Shown piece by piece: positions 7,536-16,988 of a stretch of 64,000 bases of DNA. The stretch comes from Pseudoalteromonas peptidolytica. Its GTDB lineage: Bacteria > Pseudomonadota > Gammaproteobacteria > Enterobacterales > Alteromonadaceae. The DNA is taken from positions 18,207 to 82,206 of the forward strand of contig NZ_WEHZ01000023.1 in NCBI RefSeq assembly GCF_012641745.1, written 5' to 3'. The position numbers were made by a program, and so were the translations under genes. The notes under the pieces are model-generated. The model was not told the DNA's origin. It searched no databases and saw only the letters and a list, made by a program, of their open reading frames with translations. The first letter of the stretch is position 1, and each line of letters opens with the position of its first letter.

Positions 7536-8369
7536 ATGAGTTATTTTGGAAGAAAGTTACGTTTAAGCAGACTGCTCTATCCAGAGCAATCTGCGGGGCT
7601 TATTGTGCCCATTGATCACGGCCTTACTGTAGGTCCTATCAAAGGAATTGAGTCTACTCAAGCAATTCAAAGCTGGGTAAGCAATGCAAATATTAGTGCA
7701 ATCATCGCGCATAAAGGGATGATTGAGAAGCTAATCTTAGCGGATGCAATCCCCTCCTCAACAGGAGTGATGGTTCACTTGAATGGTATGAATAGCCTAT
7801 TTGAGGATGCTGATACTAAGCAACTAGTTACTGATTTGGCCTATGCGGTTCAATTGGGAGCAGATGCGGTATCAATCCAGGTTAACTTTACCGAAAGCAA
7901 CGCTGCACATAATACGCGATTACTCGGCGCTGTTGCTGATAAAGCACACGCCCTTGGGATCCCTTTGCTAAGCATGGTATATGACAAAGCAAATGCTCAA
8001 GGTATTGAGGCTGTTGATCGCATGCGCTCATTTATCCGCATGGGTGTTGAGCTTGGTAGTGATGCACTCAAAATTGGCTTTCCTGAGAAAGATGAGTACC
8101 TTCCTGATCTTCTGAGTGCTTCTGACGATGGCACGCCAATATTTTTTGCAGGCGGCGAGAAAGGTGACGAAAATATTCTATTGCATAAGGCACAATCAGC
8201 GATGGAATATGGTGCGAAAGGTCTATGTATTGGTAGAGGTGTATTCCAAAGCGATAACAAAGACTTTTTACTCTCTCGCCTCGCAAAAGTATTGCGTAAC
8301 ACTCCTTGCGCTTCACAACCATCTATGAGCGTTGTGGATGAGCAAGAGCCTGTTAGTTATGCCGGTTAA
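7536..8369 (+). CDS. Class I aldolase, ADH synthase / GriI family
   Basis: 277 residues, the usual size for 2-amino-3,7-dideoxy-D-threo-hept-6-ulosonate synthase and GriI. The class I aldolase residues line up with those known for MJ0400: Asp27 in PIDHG, Tyr149 in LSMVYD and the Schiff-base Lys179 in ALKIGFP. A phosphate site of the type GLCIGRGVF is near the C-terminus. GriI condenses aspartate-4-semialdehyde with dihydroxyacetone phosphate. The gene lies between the GriH-like gene and the ligase (10 bp gap) and has AAAGGA before its ATG. The relative LsrF is less likely because no lsr genes are nearby. The substrate pair is inferred from the partner genes. Confidence 0.85.
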   Translation: MSYFGRKLRLSRLLYPEQSAGLIVPIDHGLTVGPIKGIESTQAIQSWVSNANISAIIAHKGMIEKLILADAIPSSTGVMVHLNGMNSLFEDADTKQLVTDLAYAVQLGADAVSIQVNFTESNAAHNTRLLGAVADKAHALGIPLLSMVYDKANAQGIEAVDRMRSFIRMGVELGSDALKIGFPEKDEYLPDLLSASDDGTPIFFAGGEKGDENILLHKAQSAMEYGAKGLCIGRGVFQSDNKDFLLSRLAKVLRNTPCASQPSMSVVDEQEPVSYAG

Positions 8370-8379
8370 GGAGTAATCA

Positions 8380-10026
8380 ATGAGCCAAATAGATCCTTTT
8401 GAACTTTGCAAATTACTTCAAAATGATCAGTTAGGTGCAGGTAATTTCCTGCACTATTTACTGCGAGAAAACAGCTATAAAGATCATGATTATATCTTTT
8501 TAGAGCGACCAATTATTGGTTTTGATAATACGCAAATTTTTAGCTTCTCACATCAGAGTTTGCTTAATACTGCAAAGCAGTGGTCTGCTTTTTATCATGC
8601 ACAAGGGGTTACTGCTAAAGATGTAATTGCGGTATTTATTGATGATACGATAGACTATTTTGTCCAGTTTATTGCGCTATCAAGCTTAGGTGCGGTTCCA
8701 GCACTGATCAACAGTAAGCTTGCACCAAGTATTGCCATTCAATACATTCAACATATTGAAGCAAAACTTGTGTTAACTACTGAGAATCGATTATCAGAGC
8801 TCACAGCTGTTGATAAACATGATGATATTCAGTTTTTCATCATTGATGAAGTAGTCAAACAAAAAGCGACAACACAATTGCCTACGGTTTATCCTTTTGT
8901 ACACAATGCGTTAGATCCTGTACTCCTAACTCATACCTCAGGTACGACTGGTATTCCAAAGGCTGTTATCGCTGCACATAAGCCATATTTTCATGGTATT
9001 CGATTCAGGTTGGGTAATCCAATCGACAATTTGGACCGTTACTTAACGGCGTTGCCACATTCCCATAACTCGGGATTGGCATACCTAATGGAAGCCAGCA
9101 TGCGCGGTTGTCCAACTTTGGTACTGAGCGATAAATCACCAAAGAGCTTAGCGGCGCAAATTGATAGCTTTAAGCCAAACTTTGTTGTTGCATTTCCAAA
9201 GATTTTCGTTGAACTAGTAAGAGATGAGCCCAACCCAGAGTTGCTACAAAGCGTTAATTACTGGCGCAGTACAGGAGATGCTGCACATGAGAGACATGTG
9301 AAGCATTTAACTGAATGGGGCAGCCACTTTAACAATGCAGAGCGCAAGCCTGGCTCTGTTTACATTGACGGTTTGGGTTCATCAGAAATGGGATCTTCCC
9401 TTTTCACCGTAAATCATTACCGCGGTAAGCGCGACTATGATCGTTGCGTTGGCAAGCCACAACCTTGGGTTGACGCTCAGGTATTAGATGACGATGGTAA
9501 TTTACTTCCCGCAGGTCAAGTTGGCCGGCTTGGTATTAAATCTCCTTCGCTTACTCCTGGGTATTGGAATAGCTCGTTGATCAGTGAGAAATCACGTGTC
9601 AATGGCTACTGGATCACGGGCGATCTGGTGCGTAAGGATACACTTGGCTATTTCTATCATTTAGATAGGATCACCGACAAAATTGAAACGCAAGACGGAA
9701 CACTGTATAGCTTATTAACAGAAGAGCTGATCCTCAAACGTTTTGATGAGATCTTTGACTGCTCAATCTATACATACTTAGATGATAAACAAGCAACGAA
9801 GGTCGCTATCAGAGTTGATTTGGTCACTGAAAATACGCAAGAATCATACTTGTATGATTTATTAACCCAAATAAATGCCTGGTTACAAGCGCACAACGTG
9901 ATATCACTCAACAGCATCTCAGTGGTATCCAACGCTAATGCCTATGCGCCAGAAGGGGTAACTGGCAAAGTACTTAAACGTGTACTTCGTCATGACGACC
10001 AAAGTGAAATAAAAGTCTTTATTTAA
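8380..10026 (+). CDS. AMP-forming acyl/aryl ligase (ANL superfamily)
   Basis: 548 residues with the adenylation motifs: phosphate loop HTSGTTGIPKA (A3, about 185-195), YIDGLGSSEMGSS (A5), YWITGDLVRKD (A7), YFYHLDRITDKIE (A8) and C-terminal GVTGKVLKR (A10, with the catalytic Lys about 530-533). Such enzymes activate a carboxylate as acyl-AMP, then pass it to CoA, a carrier protein or a nucleophile. No carrier-protein domain is fused. Starting 10 bp after the aldolase, it most probably acts on 3-amino-4-hydroxybenzoate or a derived product. ANL relatives such as CreM of the cremeomycin pathway instead form a diazo group on aminohydroxybenzoate, so that possibility is open. A strong terminator follows. 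Confidence 0.85.
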   Translation: MSQIDPFELCKLLQNDQLGAGNFLHYLLRENSYKDHDYIFLERPIIGFDNTQIFSFSHQSLLNTAKQWSAFYHAQGVTAKDVIAVFIDDTIDYFVQFIALSSLGAVPALINSKLAPSIAIQYIQHIEAKLVLTTENRLSELTAVDKHDDIQFFIIDEVVKQKATTQLPTVYPFVHNALDPVLLTHTSGTTGIPKAVIAAHKPYFHGIRFRLGNPIDNLDRYLTALPHSHNSGLAYLMEASMRGCPTLVLSDKSPKSLAAQIDSFKPNFVVAFPKIFVELVRDEPNPELLQSVNYWRSTGDAAHERHVKHLTEWGSHFNNAERKPGSVYIDGLGSSEMGSSLFTVNHYRGKRDYDRCVGKPQPWVDAQVLDDDGNLLPAGQVGRLGIKSPSLTPGYWNSSLISEKSRVNGYWITGDLVRKDTLGYFYHLDRITDKIETQDGTLYSLLTEELILKRFDEIFDCSIYTYLDDKQATKVAIRVDLVTENTQESYLYDLLTQINAWLQAHNVISLNSISVVSNANAYAPEGVTGKVLKRVLRHDDQSEIKVFI

Positions 10027-10046
10027 TTTTGAGTTCTAACTGCTGG

Positions 10047-10083
10047 AGCCACAACAAAGCCTACTCTTTGTTGTGGCTTTTTC
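10047..10083 (+). terminator. Rho-independent terminator of the ligase operon
   Basis: A 13 bp perfect stem (AGCCACAACAAAG / CTTTGTTGTGGCT), a 6-base loop and a TTTTT tail directly after the ligase stop. It marks the right border of the biosynthetic operon. Confidence 0.9.
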
Positions 10084-10460
10084 GCTTATAATATCAGCCT
10101 TTAAGCCGAACCTACATTCACTAAAGTACCTGCACCTATAAAACCTGAGCATCGGATAATTGATACTCTCAGACAGCCTGCTTTAACGGGGGTGTACTTC
10201 GGAGTTGAATTCCCGGCTCTTTCTTATATTAGGTAATAGAAAATTCTACTTATGAACCGTTTCATTTTTGGGGGAGTTACAACTTTTAGAGGTCATTCCC
10301 CCCCTACTTGTAAAGAAAAGTTCGCTTAGATTTAGGCAAGATCAGCCAGTTAAACTCAGCGCATGCTCATGATTACCCGATACCCACTTTTATCGAGTGA
10401 AGACTACGCGAGTACGGGGTCATTCGCGCCAGCAACGATAAAGTACGAATTAATAAAAAC
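10084..10460. other. Non-coding spacer, nothing identified
   Basis: No open frame with a ribosome site, no tRNA-like fold and no copy of the repeat families seen elsewhere. The T-rich and C-rich stretch near 10265-10310 has no clear structure. It separates the biosynthetic locus from the efflux operon. Confidence 0.5.
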
Positions 10461-10462
10461 TA

Positions 10463-10497
10463 AAAAGCCATTGATGCTTATCGGATCAATGGCTTTT
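10463..10497 (-). terminator. Terminator of the efflux operon
   Basis: A 13 bp perfect stem (AAAAGCCATTGAT / ATCAATGGCTTTT) with a 9-base loop; on the minus strand a T-rich run follows. It lies 95 bp past the EamA stop. Confidence 0.75.
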
Positions 10498-10591
10498 AAA
10501 AGGTAGCTTGAAAACCTTATTTAAGCTGCCTAGCATGCTGTTTCAAAGGTTTTTCATAGTGTGAAAGCTTCTTTCAAAGTGAAGGTGAAGC

Positions 10592-11482
10592 TTATGCTTG
10601 TTTTGGTGCTGGCACCAACATGCGATAAAACTTGTTACCGAATAGTCCAACGATCAATCCTGTCAAGATCAAGGCAAATGCGATGATCTTTTTCGCATTT
10701 ATCTCTTCATTAAAGATCACCATTGACCCCATCAATCCAAATAAAGGTACAACCAAAGAGATCGGTGCAACCGTAGAAATAGGATATTGTTTCATTAATG
10801 AACTCCAGATCCAGAAGCTAAACAGCGTGGCTGGATATATTTGGAAGAAAATAGAAAATAGCGCCATGCTATTGATATTTTTGGTCATTAATAGCATTGC
10901 CTCTGCACCATTGACAAAATAACCTAACAAAAATAGCGGGAAAGCAGAAAACAGACACGCCCACACTACAAATGAAAACACATTGTTCGGTTTCACTTGC
11001 TTCACCACTACATTCGTTAACGCCCAACACAGCGCACCCAGTAACACAAAAGCGACACCAAGGTATGAAACACTGCCATCGGTCAAGTTTAATACCAACA
11101 GCAAACCTAGCATTGCTAACGAGAAACCTATCCATTGTTGTAATCCAACTTTTTCTTTAAAAAAGATCATCCCAAAGAAGACCGTAAAGAAAGCACTAAA
11201 CTGTAACAACAATGAAGCAACACCTGCCGAGACGCCAAGGTAAACCCCTAGATTCACCATTCCCCAAACGCCGGTGCCAAATAACAGCCCATAAAAAGCA
11301 ATGGCCTTTATTGAGGTATTCGGTCTTTCAATGAAAAAAATCAATGGGATAGCACAAAATAAAAACCTCAGTCCTGCCAGCATGAACGGGTCTAAAGTGT
11401 CTAGTCCCAACTTAATAATGGAAAAGTTCCAGCCCCAAATCGCGGTAACGAGAATCGCCAATGCAAAGTCTTTTAGTTTCAT
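10592..11482 (-). CDS. EamA/DMT-family transporter
   Basis: 296 residues with about ten hydrophobic segments in two repeated halves, the layout of EamA (RhaT/DMT) permeases. The first EamA repeat begins LAILVTAIWGWNFSIIKLGLD; a second begins about residue 150 (LGALCWALTNVVVKQVKP). Inner membrane; the family exports amino acids and metabolites, and substrate cannot be assigned. Its ATG follows the cusA stop with no gap (TAA-ATG), so it is translationally coupled as the last gene of the operon. A DMT permease in a heavy-metal efflux operon is uncommon. Confidence 0.85.
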   Translation of the reverse strand: MKLKDFALAILVTAIWGWNFSIIKLGLDTLDPFMLAGLRFLFCAIPLIFFIERPNTSIKAIAFYGLLFGTGVWGMVNLGVYLGVSAGVASLLLQFSAFFTVFFGMIFFKEKVGLQQWIGFSLAMLGLLLVLNLTDGSVSYLGVAFVLLGALCWALTNVVVKQVKPNNVFSFVVWACLFSAFPLFLLGYFVNGAEAMLLMTKNINSMALFSIFFQIYPATLFSFWIWSSLMKQYPISTVAPISLVVPLFGLMGSMVIFNEEINAKKIIAFALILTGLIVGLFGNKFYRMLVPAPKQA

Positions 11483-14400
11483 TTATTCCTCCAATTTCCT
11501 TTGTTTATATCTATATAAAACTAGGTATCCCGCAGGAATAACCAACATAGACATGATTGGGCTGACCAACATTCCACCTATCATTGGCGCAGCAATTTTC
11601 TGCATAATTTGATCCCCACTTCCCATACTAAACATAATGGGGATCAACCCTGCAACAATAGTGAAAACAGTCATCGCTTTTGGCCGTATGCGCAATAATG
11701 CACCTTCTCTAACAGCTTCAACCAGGTTACTTTGCTCGGCGCGAGCCTGATTTAAATACAAGGTGATCACCACACCAAACTCAGCTGCAACACCGCCTAG
11801 TGCAATCATTCCGACAACGACCGCGCCAGATATTGGATAACCACAAAAGTAAACAAACCAAAGTGCACCTGAAATTGCGATAGGCAATGTACAGAGCACC
11901 AGCAAAGCCTGCGCGCTCGAACGAAACGCAATGTAAAGCAACACAAAGATAACCAATACCGTCAGTGGGATAACTTCTAGTAACTTTTTCTCTAGTCGTT
12001 CAATGTGCTCGTATTGGCCTGTAAACGTATATGTATAACGCTCAGGCAAATCAATGTTACTTGCCAATAGAGCACTTGCTTCATCGACATAATCGCTAAT
12101 AGCAACGTCAGGGGTAACAGAAATAAACACCCATGCGCTCATTAAGCCGTTTTCACTTTTTATTACCGCAGGTCCGTCTTTGATTTCGATGCTTGCAACT
12201 TGACCGAGAGTCACCCAAGCCCCTGTTGGAGTCAGAAATGGCACCGTTTCTAAGGCATCTATATTATCTCTATAGACTCTTGGGTATCTCAGATTAATTG
12301 GAAAACGCGTGCGTCCATCGACTACTTCTGAAACATTCGCGCCTCCTAAGGCAAATTTAACGACATCTTGAATATCTGAGATCATTAAGCCATATTTCGC
12401 AGCTTCGACTCTATTTGGCTCAATATCTATATACCTGCCAGATTGAGTACGTTCTGCATACACAGATCCTGTGCTTTCAAGCTGATTGAGTAGCCCTTCT
12501 ATCTGCTCACCAAGCGCGGTAAGCTCGGTCAAACTCTCACCGGATATTTTTATACCAAGCTGAGTTTTTACGCCAGTAGACAACATATCAATTCTAGTTT
12601 TAATCGGTTGTACCCAAGTGTTTGTCACGCCAGGCAACTTAACTTTACTCTCCAGCTCTGCAATGATCTTTTCAAGTGTCATACCTGCACGCCATTGCTC
12701 TACAGGTTTTAGTTGAATTGTCGTTTCTAGCATAGTGAGTGGTGCAGGATCGGTTGCGGTATCGGCACGGCCAACTTTACCGAAAACAGACTCAACCTCA
12801 GGAACAGTTTTTATCAGTTGATCTGTTTTTTGTAAGATAGATCCCGCTTCGGCGATAGATACCCCCGGTAATGTCGAGGGCATATACAGCAAGTCTCCCT
12901 CGTATAGATCAGGCATAAATTCGCTATCCATTTTCATCAATGGGTATACCATTGATACTGCTACTATTCCGCCAATAAACATCACGAGCTTAGGAGATGC
13001 CAAAGCAAAATTAATAAACGGCGTATAACCGCGGATCAGTATGGCATTCAGTGGATTGCGAGTTTCATCTGGGATCTGCCCTTTGATCAATAAGCTCATT
13101 AATACCGGCACTAAAGTGACGCTGAGCAATGCGGTTGCTGCCATCACAAATGTTTTCGTCAGTGCCAATGGCGTAAATAGCTTTCCCTCTTGACCTTCTA
13201 AGGCAAAAACCGGGAAAAAACCAATTGTAATGATCAGCAGTGAAATAAATAAAACAGGCCCAACTTCTGTCGCTGCGGTTTCAATTATTTTGTATTTCTC
13301 TCGATTTGAAGGTTGTATGCCTGTACGTTTTTGATGATTTAATAGGTGTCTATTCACATTTTCAACCATCACAATGGCCGAATCGACCAAGGCACCCACG
13401 GCAATCGCGATCCCGCCAAGGCTCATGATATTTGCATTTAATCCTGACCACTGCATCGCTAAAAAGCCAATTAATAACGAAAAGGGGATAGACAGCACAA
13501 CCACTAAAGTCGAGCGGATGTGTAGTAAAAAGGCAAAACAAACAACCGCGACTACAGCCATTTCAATGAGTATTTTGGATTGTAAATTGTCAACCGAGGC
13601 TGTGATTAACTTACTTCTGTCATACACCACTTCAAACTCAACCCCATCAGGTAACGCTGAGCTTAACTGTGCAAGCTTTGCTTTTACATGATTGATGGTC
13701 GTTAAGGCATTTTCACCATCTCGCATGATAACAATACCACCAACCACTTCTCCTAACCCGTTAAGATCTGCAATTCCTCTGCGCAACTGTGGGCCTGTTT
13801 TTATCGTGGCCACATGCTTCAAAGTCAGCGGCATACCTTCATCATTTACAATGCCCAATGCAATGTTATCAAAATCATCTAATGTGCTTAAATATCCTCG
13901 GCCGCGGATCATGTATTCCGCCTCAGCGATCTCCATCACAGAGCCACCCTGCTCACTGTTGGCATTATGAATTGCACTTCTTACTTGCGCTATGGTGAGC
14001 CCATATTGCATCAATTTAAGTGGATCAAGCACAACTTGATAGGTCTTTTCCATGCCACCAACGGTGGCAACTTCACTTACACCAGGCACAGATTGCAGTT
14101 CAAATTTTAAAAACCAATCTTGCAACTCTCTCATTTCACTAAGGTCACGAGAGTGTGTTGTGTCTTTTAGTACATACTGAAAGATCCAACCTACACCTGA
14201 AGCATCAGGCCCCATACTAGGTTTTGCAGCGTCAGGTAAAATGGTTTCTGCACGGCTTAAATATTCCTGTACCCGCGTTCTTGCCCAATAAGGATCCGTT
14301 CCATCTTCAAAGATCACATAGACATAGGAGTCACCGAAGAATGACCATCCCCTCACAGCCTTCACTTTAGCCACAGACAGTAACCAAGTTGACAGTGGAT

Positions 14401-14599
14401 AAGTCACTTGTTGCTCAACAATTTCGGAAGCTTGACCTGGGTAAGAAGTTTTAATGATGACTTGAACATCAGTAAGGTCAGGGATTGCGTCCAATGGGAT
14501 TTTATCTAGTGCACGAAAGCCCATTAAGCCCAGCCCCAAAAACACCAGCATAACAAGAAATTTATTTTTTAAACTTTGAATTATTATTTGCGCTAACAT
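11483..14599 (-). CDS. cusA: CusA-like heavy-metal RND efflux pump
   Basis: 1038 residues, the usual size for HME-RND pumps. The TM4 segment reads IAVGALVDSAIVMVENVNRH, the monovalent (Cu/Ag) CusA pattern rather than the DFG-type pattern of CzcA. The three periplasmic methionine positions of CusA have counterparts: DLLYMPSTLPG, APLTMLETTIQLKP and RIDMLSTGVK. It takes metal from periplasm or cytosol and drives it out using protons, in complex with the CusB-like adaptor encoded 1 bp upstream. No outer-membrane channel gene lies in this operon, so a TolC/CusC-type protein must come from elsewhere. Twelve transmembrane helices are expected. Confidence 0.88.
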   Translation of the reverse strand: MLAQIIIQSLKNKFLVMLVFLGLGLMGFRALDKIPLDAIPDLTDVQVIIKTSYPGQASEIVEQQVTYPLSTWLLSVAKVKAVRGWSFFGDSYVYVIFEDGTDPYWARTRVQEYLSRAETILPDAAKPSMGPDASGVGWIFQYVLKDTTHSRDLSEMRELQDWFLKFELQSVPGVSEVATVGGMEKTYQVVLDPLKLMQYGLTIAQVRSAIHNANSEQGGSVMEIAEAEYMIRGRGYLSTLDDFDNIALGIVNDEGMPLTLKHVATIKTGPQLRRGIADLNGLGEVVGGIVIMRDGENALTTINHVKAKLAQLSSALPDGVEFEVVYDRSKLITASVDNLQSKILIEMAVVAVVCFAFLLHIRSTLVVVLSIPFSLLIGFLAMQWSGLNANIMSLGGIAIAVGALVDSAIVMVENVNRHLLNHQKRTGIQPSNREKYKIIETAATEVGPVLFISLLIITIGFFPVFALEGQEGKLFTPLALTKTFVMAATALLSVTLVPVLMSLLIKGQIPDETRNPLNAILIRGYTPFINFALASPKLVMFIGGIVAVSMVYPLMKMDSEFMPDLYEGDLLYMPSTLPGVSIAEAGSILQKTDQLIKTVPEVESVFGKVGRADTATDPAPLTMLETTIQLKPVEQWRAGMTLEKIIAELESKVKLPGVTNTWVQPIKTRIDMLSTGVKTQLGIKISGESLTELTALGEQIEGLLNQLESTGSVYAERTQSGRYIDIEPNRVEAAKYGLMISDIQDVVKFALGGANVSEVVDGRTRFPINLRYPRVYRDNIDALETVPFLTPTGAWVTLGQVASIEIKDGPAVIKSENGLMSAWVFISVTPDVAISDYVDEASALLASNIDLPERYTYTFTGQYEHIERLEKKLLEVIPLTVLVIFVLLYIAFRSSAQALLVLCTLPIAISGALWFVYFCGYPISGAVVVGMIALGGVAAEFGVVITLYLNQARAEQSNLVEAVREGALLRIRPKAMTVFTIVAGLIPIMFSMGSGDQIMQKIAAPMIGGMLVSPIMSMLVIPAGYLVLYRYKQRKLEE

Positions 14600-14600
14600 G

Positions 14601-15869
14601 TTAGTTCTCGTTACTACTTAAATCGTCTCTTTGAGCCATTTGTAATATGGCTTCTTTGATACTAGACTCCGAGTCAATTAAAAACTGTCCTGAGGTAACG
14701 ACTTTTTCTCCCTCTTGTAACCCATGTAATATCTCTACTCTTCCTTGGGTACTAATGCCAACTTTAACGACTTTGGGAATGAAACGATTATTACCTTCTT
14801 TAACAATGACTCTATTTTCATGCTCAGTTCGGATCACGGCACTTTCAGGAATATGGATTGCGTCTTTTTTACCACCGCCATAGATACGAACATTCGCTAT
14901 CATATTTTTTTTGATAATATTTTCGGCGTTATCCAACGAGAGGTGCACACGCAGTGTTCGAGTAACAGGGTCTAATTCAGGATAGATGTGCTCAATTTTA
15001 GCTTCTAGCTTTTCGATACCTAACGCTGGTATGTCAACCTCTGCCCACTTGCCTGAGCGCACCCAGTCGATTTGATGTTCGTAGACATTAGCGACTACCC
15101 ATACATTTGAGGCATCAGAGAGTGTCATCATTTTTTGTTCTGGGACAACGTAAGAGCCTTCTTGCATATTCATTGAAGAAACGACACCGTCAAAAGGCGC
15201 ATAAAACGGTAAAATATCGATAGAGTCACCAAGCTTTTCTATTTCTTTGATTATATCTTCAGTGATCCCCAATAAAAGCAGACGAGAATACGCGCGCTCA
15301 AGTAGCTTCTTATTCATTCGGGTACTATTAAAAATACCGAGATAATAATCCTGAGCAGCCACTAAATCGGGCGAATAGATTTTATACAGCAACTGTCCTT
15401 TGGAAACTCTCTCCCCCGCTGTGTTTACTGCTAAAGCTTCAATCCAACCTTTCGCTTTAGTGTGTAGGTCAAGTACACGATTGCGGTCATAATCCACCTG
15501 ACCAAGTGTCTCGATATATTTCCATAGAGTGGAACGTTCTACACTGGAGGTAGAGAGAGAAACATTGGCTTGCATTAAACCTGAGAGGGTAATTTCAGCT
15601 TTTGCATCAGCCTCTGCGTGTTGATGAGTTACAGCTTCTAGCTTCATGCCGCATACCGGGCATTCACCTTGATGGTTTTTTATTATGTGACTGTGCATCG
15701 GACAGATATACACGGGTTGCTTTGTTACAACGTTATTAGCAACTTTTGGAGTAGATAGTGTCTCATCAATATCTGAAGTATCGGAATAAAAAGCATAAAC
15801 TAAGAATGAAGTACTCATTATTAAAATAAATACTAAGATCACGACTATCCAATGGAATATTTTGTTCAT
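14601..15869 (-). CDS. cusB: CusB-like periplasmic adaptor with heavy-metal-binding domain
   Basis: 422 residues. An N-terminal hydrophobic anchor (about 5-28) precedes a heavy-metal-binding domain with C56-P-M-H and C70-PVC-GM motifs. Next come the hairpin/lipoyl region (from about 120, VDYDRNRVLDLHTKAKG), the barrel domain (VWVVANVYEHQIDWV) and the C-terminal membrane-proximal domain ending in a SGQFLIDSES segment. This is the CusB family. It links the CusA pump to an outer-membrane channel and is thought to pass Cu(I)/Ag(I) to it. The stop is 1 bp before cusA. Confidence 0.88.
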   Translation of the reverse strand: MNKIFHWIVVILVFILIMSTSFLVYAFYSDTSDIDETLSTPKVANNVVTKQPVYICPMHSHIIKNHQGECPVCGMKLEAVTHQHAEADAKAEITLSGLMQANVSLSTSSVERSTLWKYIETLGQVDYDRNRVLDLHTKAKGWIEALAVNTAGERVSKGQLLYKIYSPDLVAAQDYYLGIFNSTRMNKKLLERAYSRLLLLGITEDIIKEIEKLGDSIDILPFYAPFDGVVSSMNMQEGSYVVPEQKMMTLSDASNVWVVANVYEHQIDWVRSGKWAEVDIPALGIEKLEAKIEHIYPELDPVTRTLRVHLSLDNAENIIKKNMIANVRIYGGGKKDAIHIPESAVIRTEHENRVIVKEGNNRFIPKVVKVGISTQGRVEILHGLQEGEKVVTSGQFLIDSESSIKEAILQMAQRDDLSSNEN

Positions 15870-15940
15870 AAAAACTGCACTTTAATCAAGATGGAACATT
15901 GAAGTGAAAATAGGTGACCTAACGGCCACCTTTACACCTA

Positions 15941-16795
15941 TTATCTACAACCAGGTGCGTTAGCACGCATAAATACGAAGTCCTTCATATACACGTCAAT
16001 GTATGTTTGTCCTTCCGCATTTTGCTTATGCTGCCAACCGTACACTTTTGGATAGAAGCCTGTAGCTTCTACACACAATGGCATATCGATCTCTTTTTCA
16101 AAGAACGTTTCAGTCATAATTGTGTCGAACGTGATCATTGGCTCAACAAAGCTAAGCTTGCCGTTGTACGAACCCCACAACATAGTTTCTGTAAATACGC
16201 CACCGTTGTATTCAGGTGTATCTTCGTAATACCAGTGAACACCTTGACTTGGCACGTTGATATAGCTGCCGTCAGGGAAAGTTTGCGCAATTGATGTTGG
16301 TGGCATGTATTCTGCTGGAGGCAGAATTTGACCTTCCGGATCTGCAAACTGAATAGCCGCTAACTCTTCTTTTTCAAAGAATGATAAGTGGATATCAAAG
16401 TGTGCAATGTCATAGATGTTGGTTGGCGCGTGACCCGCTGGATTCCATGAGAAATAAGAATGCTTGAATGGGCTTCCAGCTAGACGAGGGAAGTCTAAGT
16501 AAGCATCATGGTGCGTCGCTTCAGTAGGCAGATTATTAATATCAAGAATTTCTGGTGAGAAAGTCATACCAATTTTATAGTATCCACCTGCTGCAAGAGA
16601 AATCCATGTATTAACAGTACCACCACCAAGGTGCATCACTTCACCATATACTCGTAGAGTATGCATGCCATCATCGAAGACTTGCTTCCCGAATACTTCA
16701 GGGTTTGTTACTGGATATTTATTTTCGACTAACTGAGTTGCTGCTGAAGCAGAAGTTGAGATTAGTCCGATTAATGCTAGAGATTTTAAATTCAT
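15941..16795 (-). CDS. Secreted TTHB210-like (DUF5602-type) protein, possible metal binder
   Basis: 284 residues with a short signal peptide (MNLKSLALIGLISTSASA, cleavage before Ala19 or so). The mature part is beta-rich, with histidine/acid clusters: THHDAYLDFP (about 93-102), KHSYFSW, AGHAP and AHFDIHLSF (about 132-140). The layout resembles TTHB210-like/DUF5602 proteins; I am moderately sure of that assignment. Two Cys lie far apart (MPLC and APGC), allowing a disulfide. The gene precedes cusB by 71 bp in the same direction, suggesting a periplasmic partner of copper/silver efflux. Metal binding is my inference from the His pattern and the neighbours. Confidence 0.6.
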   Translation of the reverse strand: MNLKSLALIGLISTSASAATQLVENKYPVTNPEVFGKQVFDDGMHTLRVYGEVMHLGGGTVNTWISLAAGGYYKIGMTFSPEILDINNLPTEATHHDAYLDFPRLAGSPFKHSYFSWNPAGHAPTNIYDIAHFDIHLSFFEKEELAAIQFADPEGQILPPAEYMPPTSIAQTFPDGSYINVPSQGVHWYYEDTPEYNGGVFTETMLWGSYNGKLSFVEPMITFDTIMTETFFEKEIDMPLCVEATGFYPKVYGWQHKQNAEGQTYIDVYMKDFVFMRANAPGCR

Positions 16796-16971
16796 TCTGA
16801 ATTTTCCTTATTTTTGGTTAAAACCAACCTCGCCGCAGCAAAAACCACGCCATGTAAATAAAAAACTAATTTTTGTTAGCTATTATTCATTCTTCACGGA
16901 GAAAATTTATCTATTTAAATATTGAATTACTTATGAAATCCGACATAAATGACCACCTTACTCTATTAACT

Positions 16972-16988
16972 TTAAGAGTCACTCTTAA
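16972..16988. promoter_or_regulatory. 17 bp perfect palindrome upstream of the efflux operon
   Basis: TTAAGAGT and ACTCTTAA flank a single C. It is the only long perfect palindrome in this spacer, placed where an operator for the leftward efflux operon could be. The regulator is not known. Confidence 0.35.

Noticed and set aside
6217..8369. Archaeal-style shikimate pathway replacing the usual first steps
   Set aside because: Type I aroB and aroK are intact in the same window, so the archaeal-type enzymes are more likely for a secondary product.
11483..15869. Cobalt-zinc-cadmium (Czc) type efflux system
   Set aside because: The TM4 signature and the methionine positions match the CusA type for Cu(I)/Ag(I), and the adaptor has a Cys/Met metal-binding domain.
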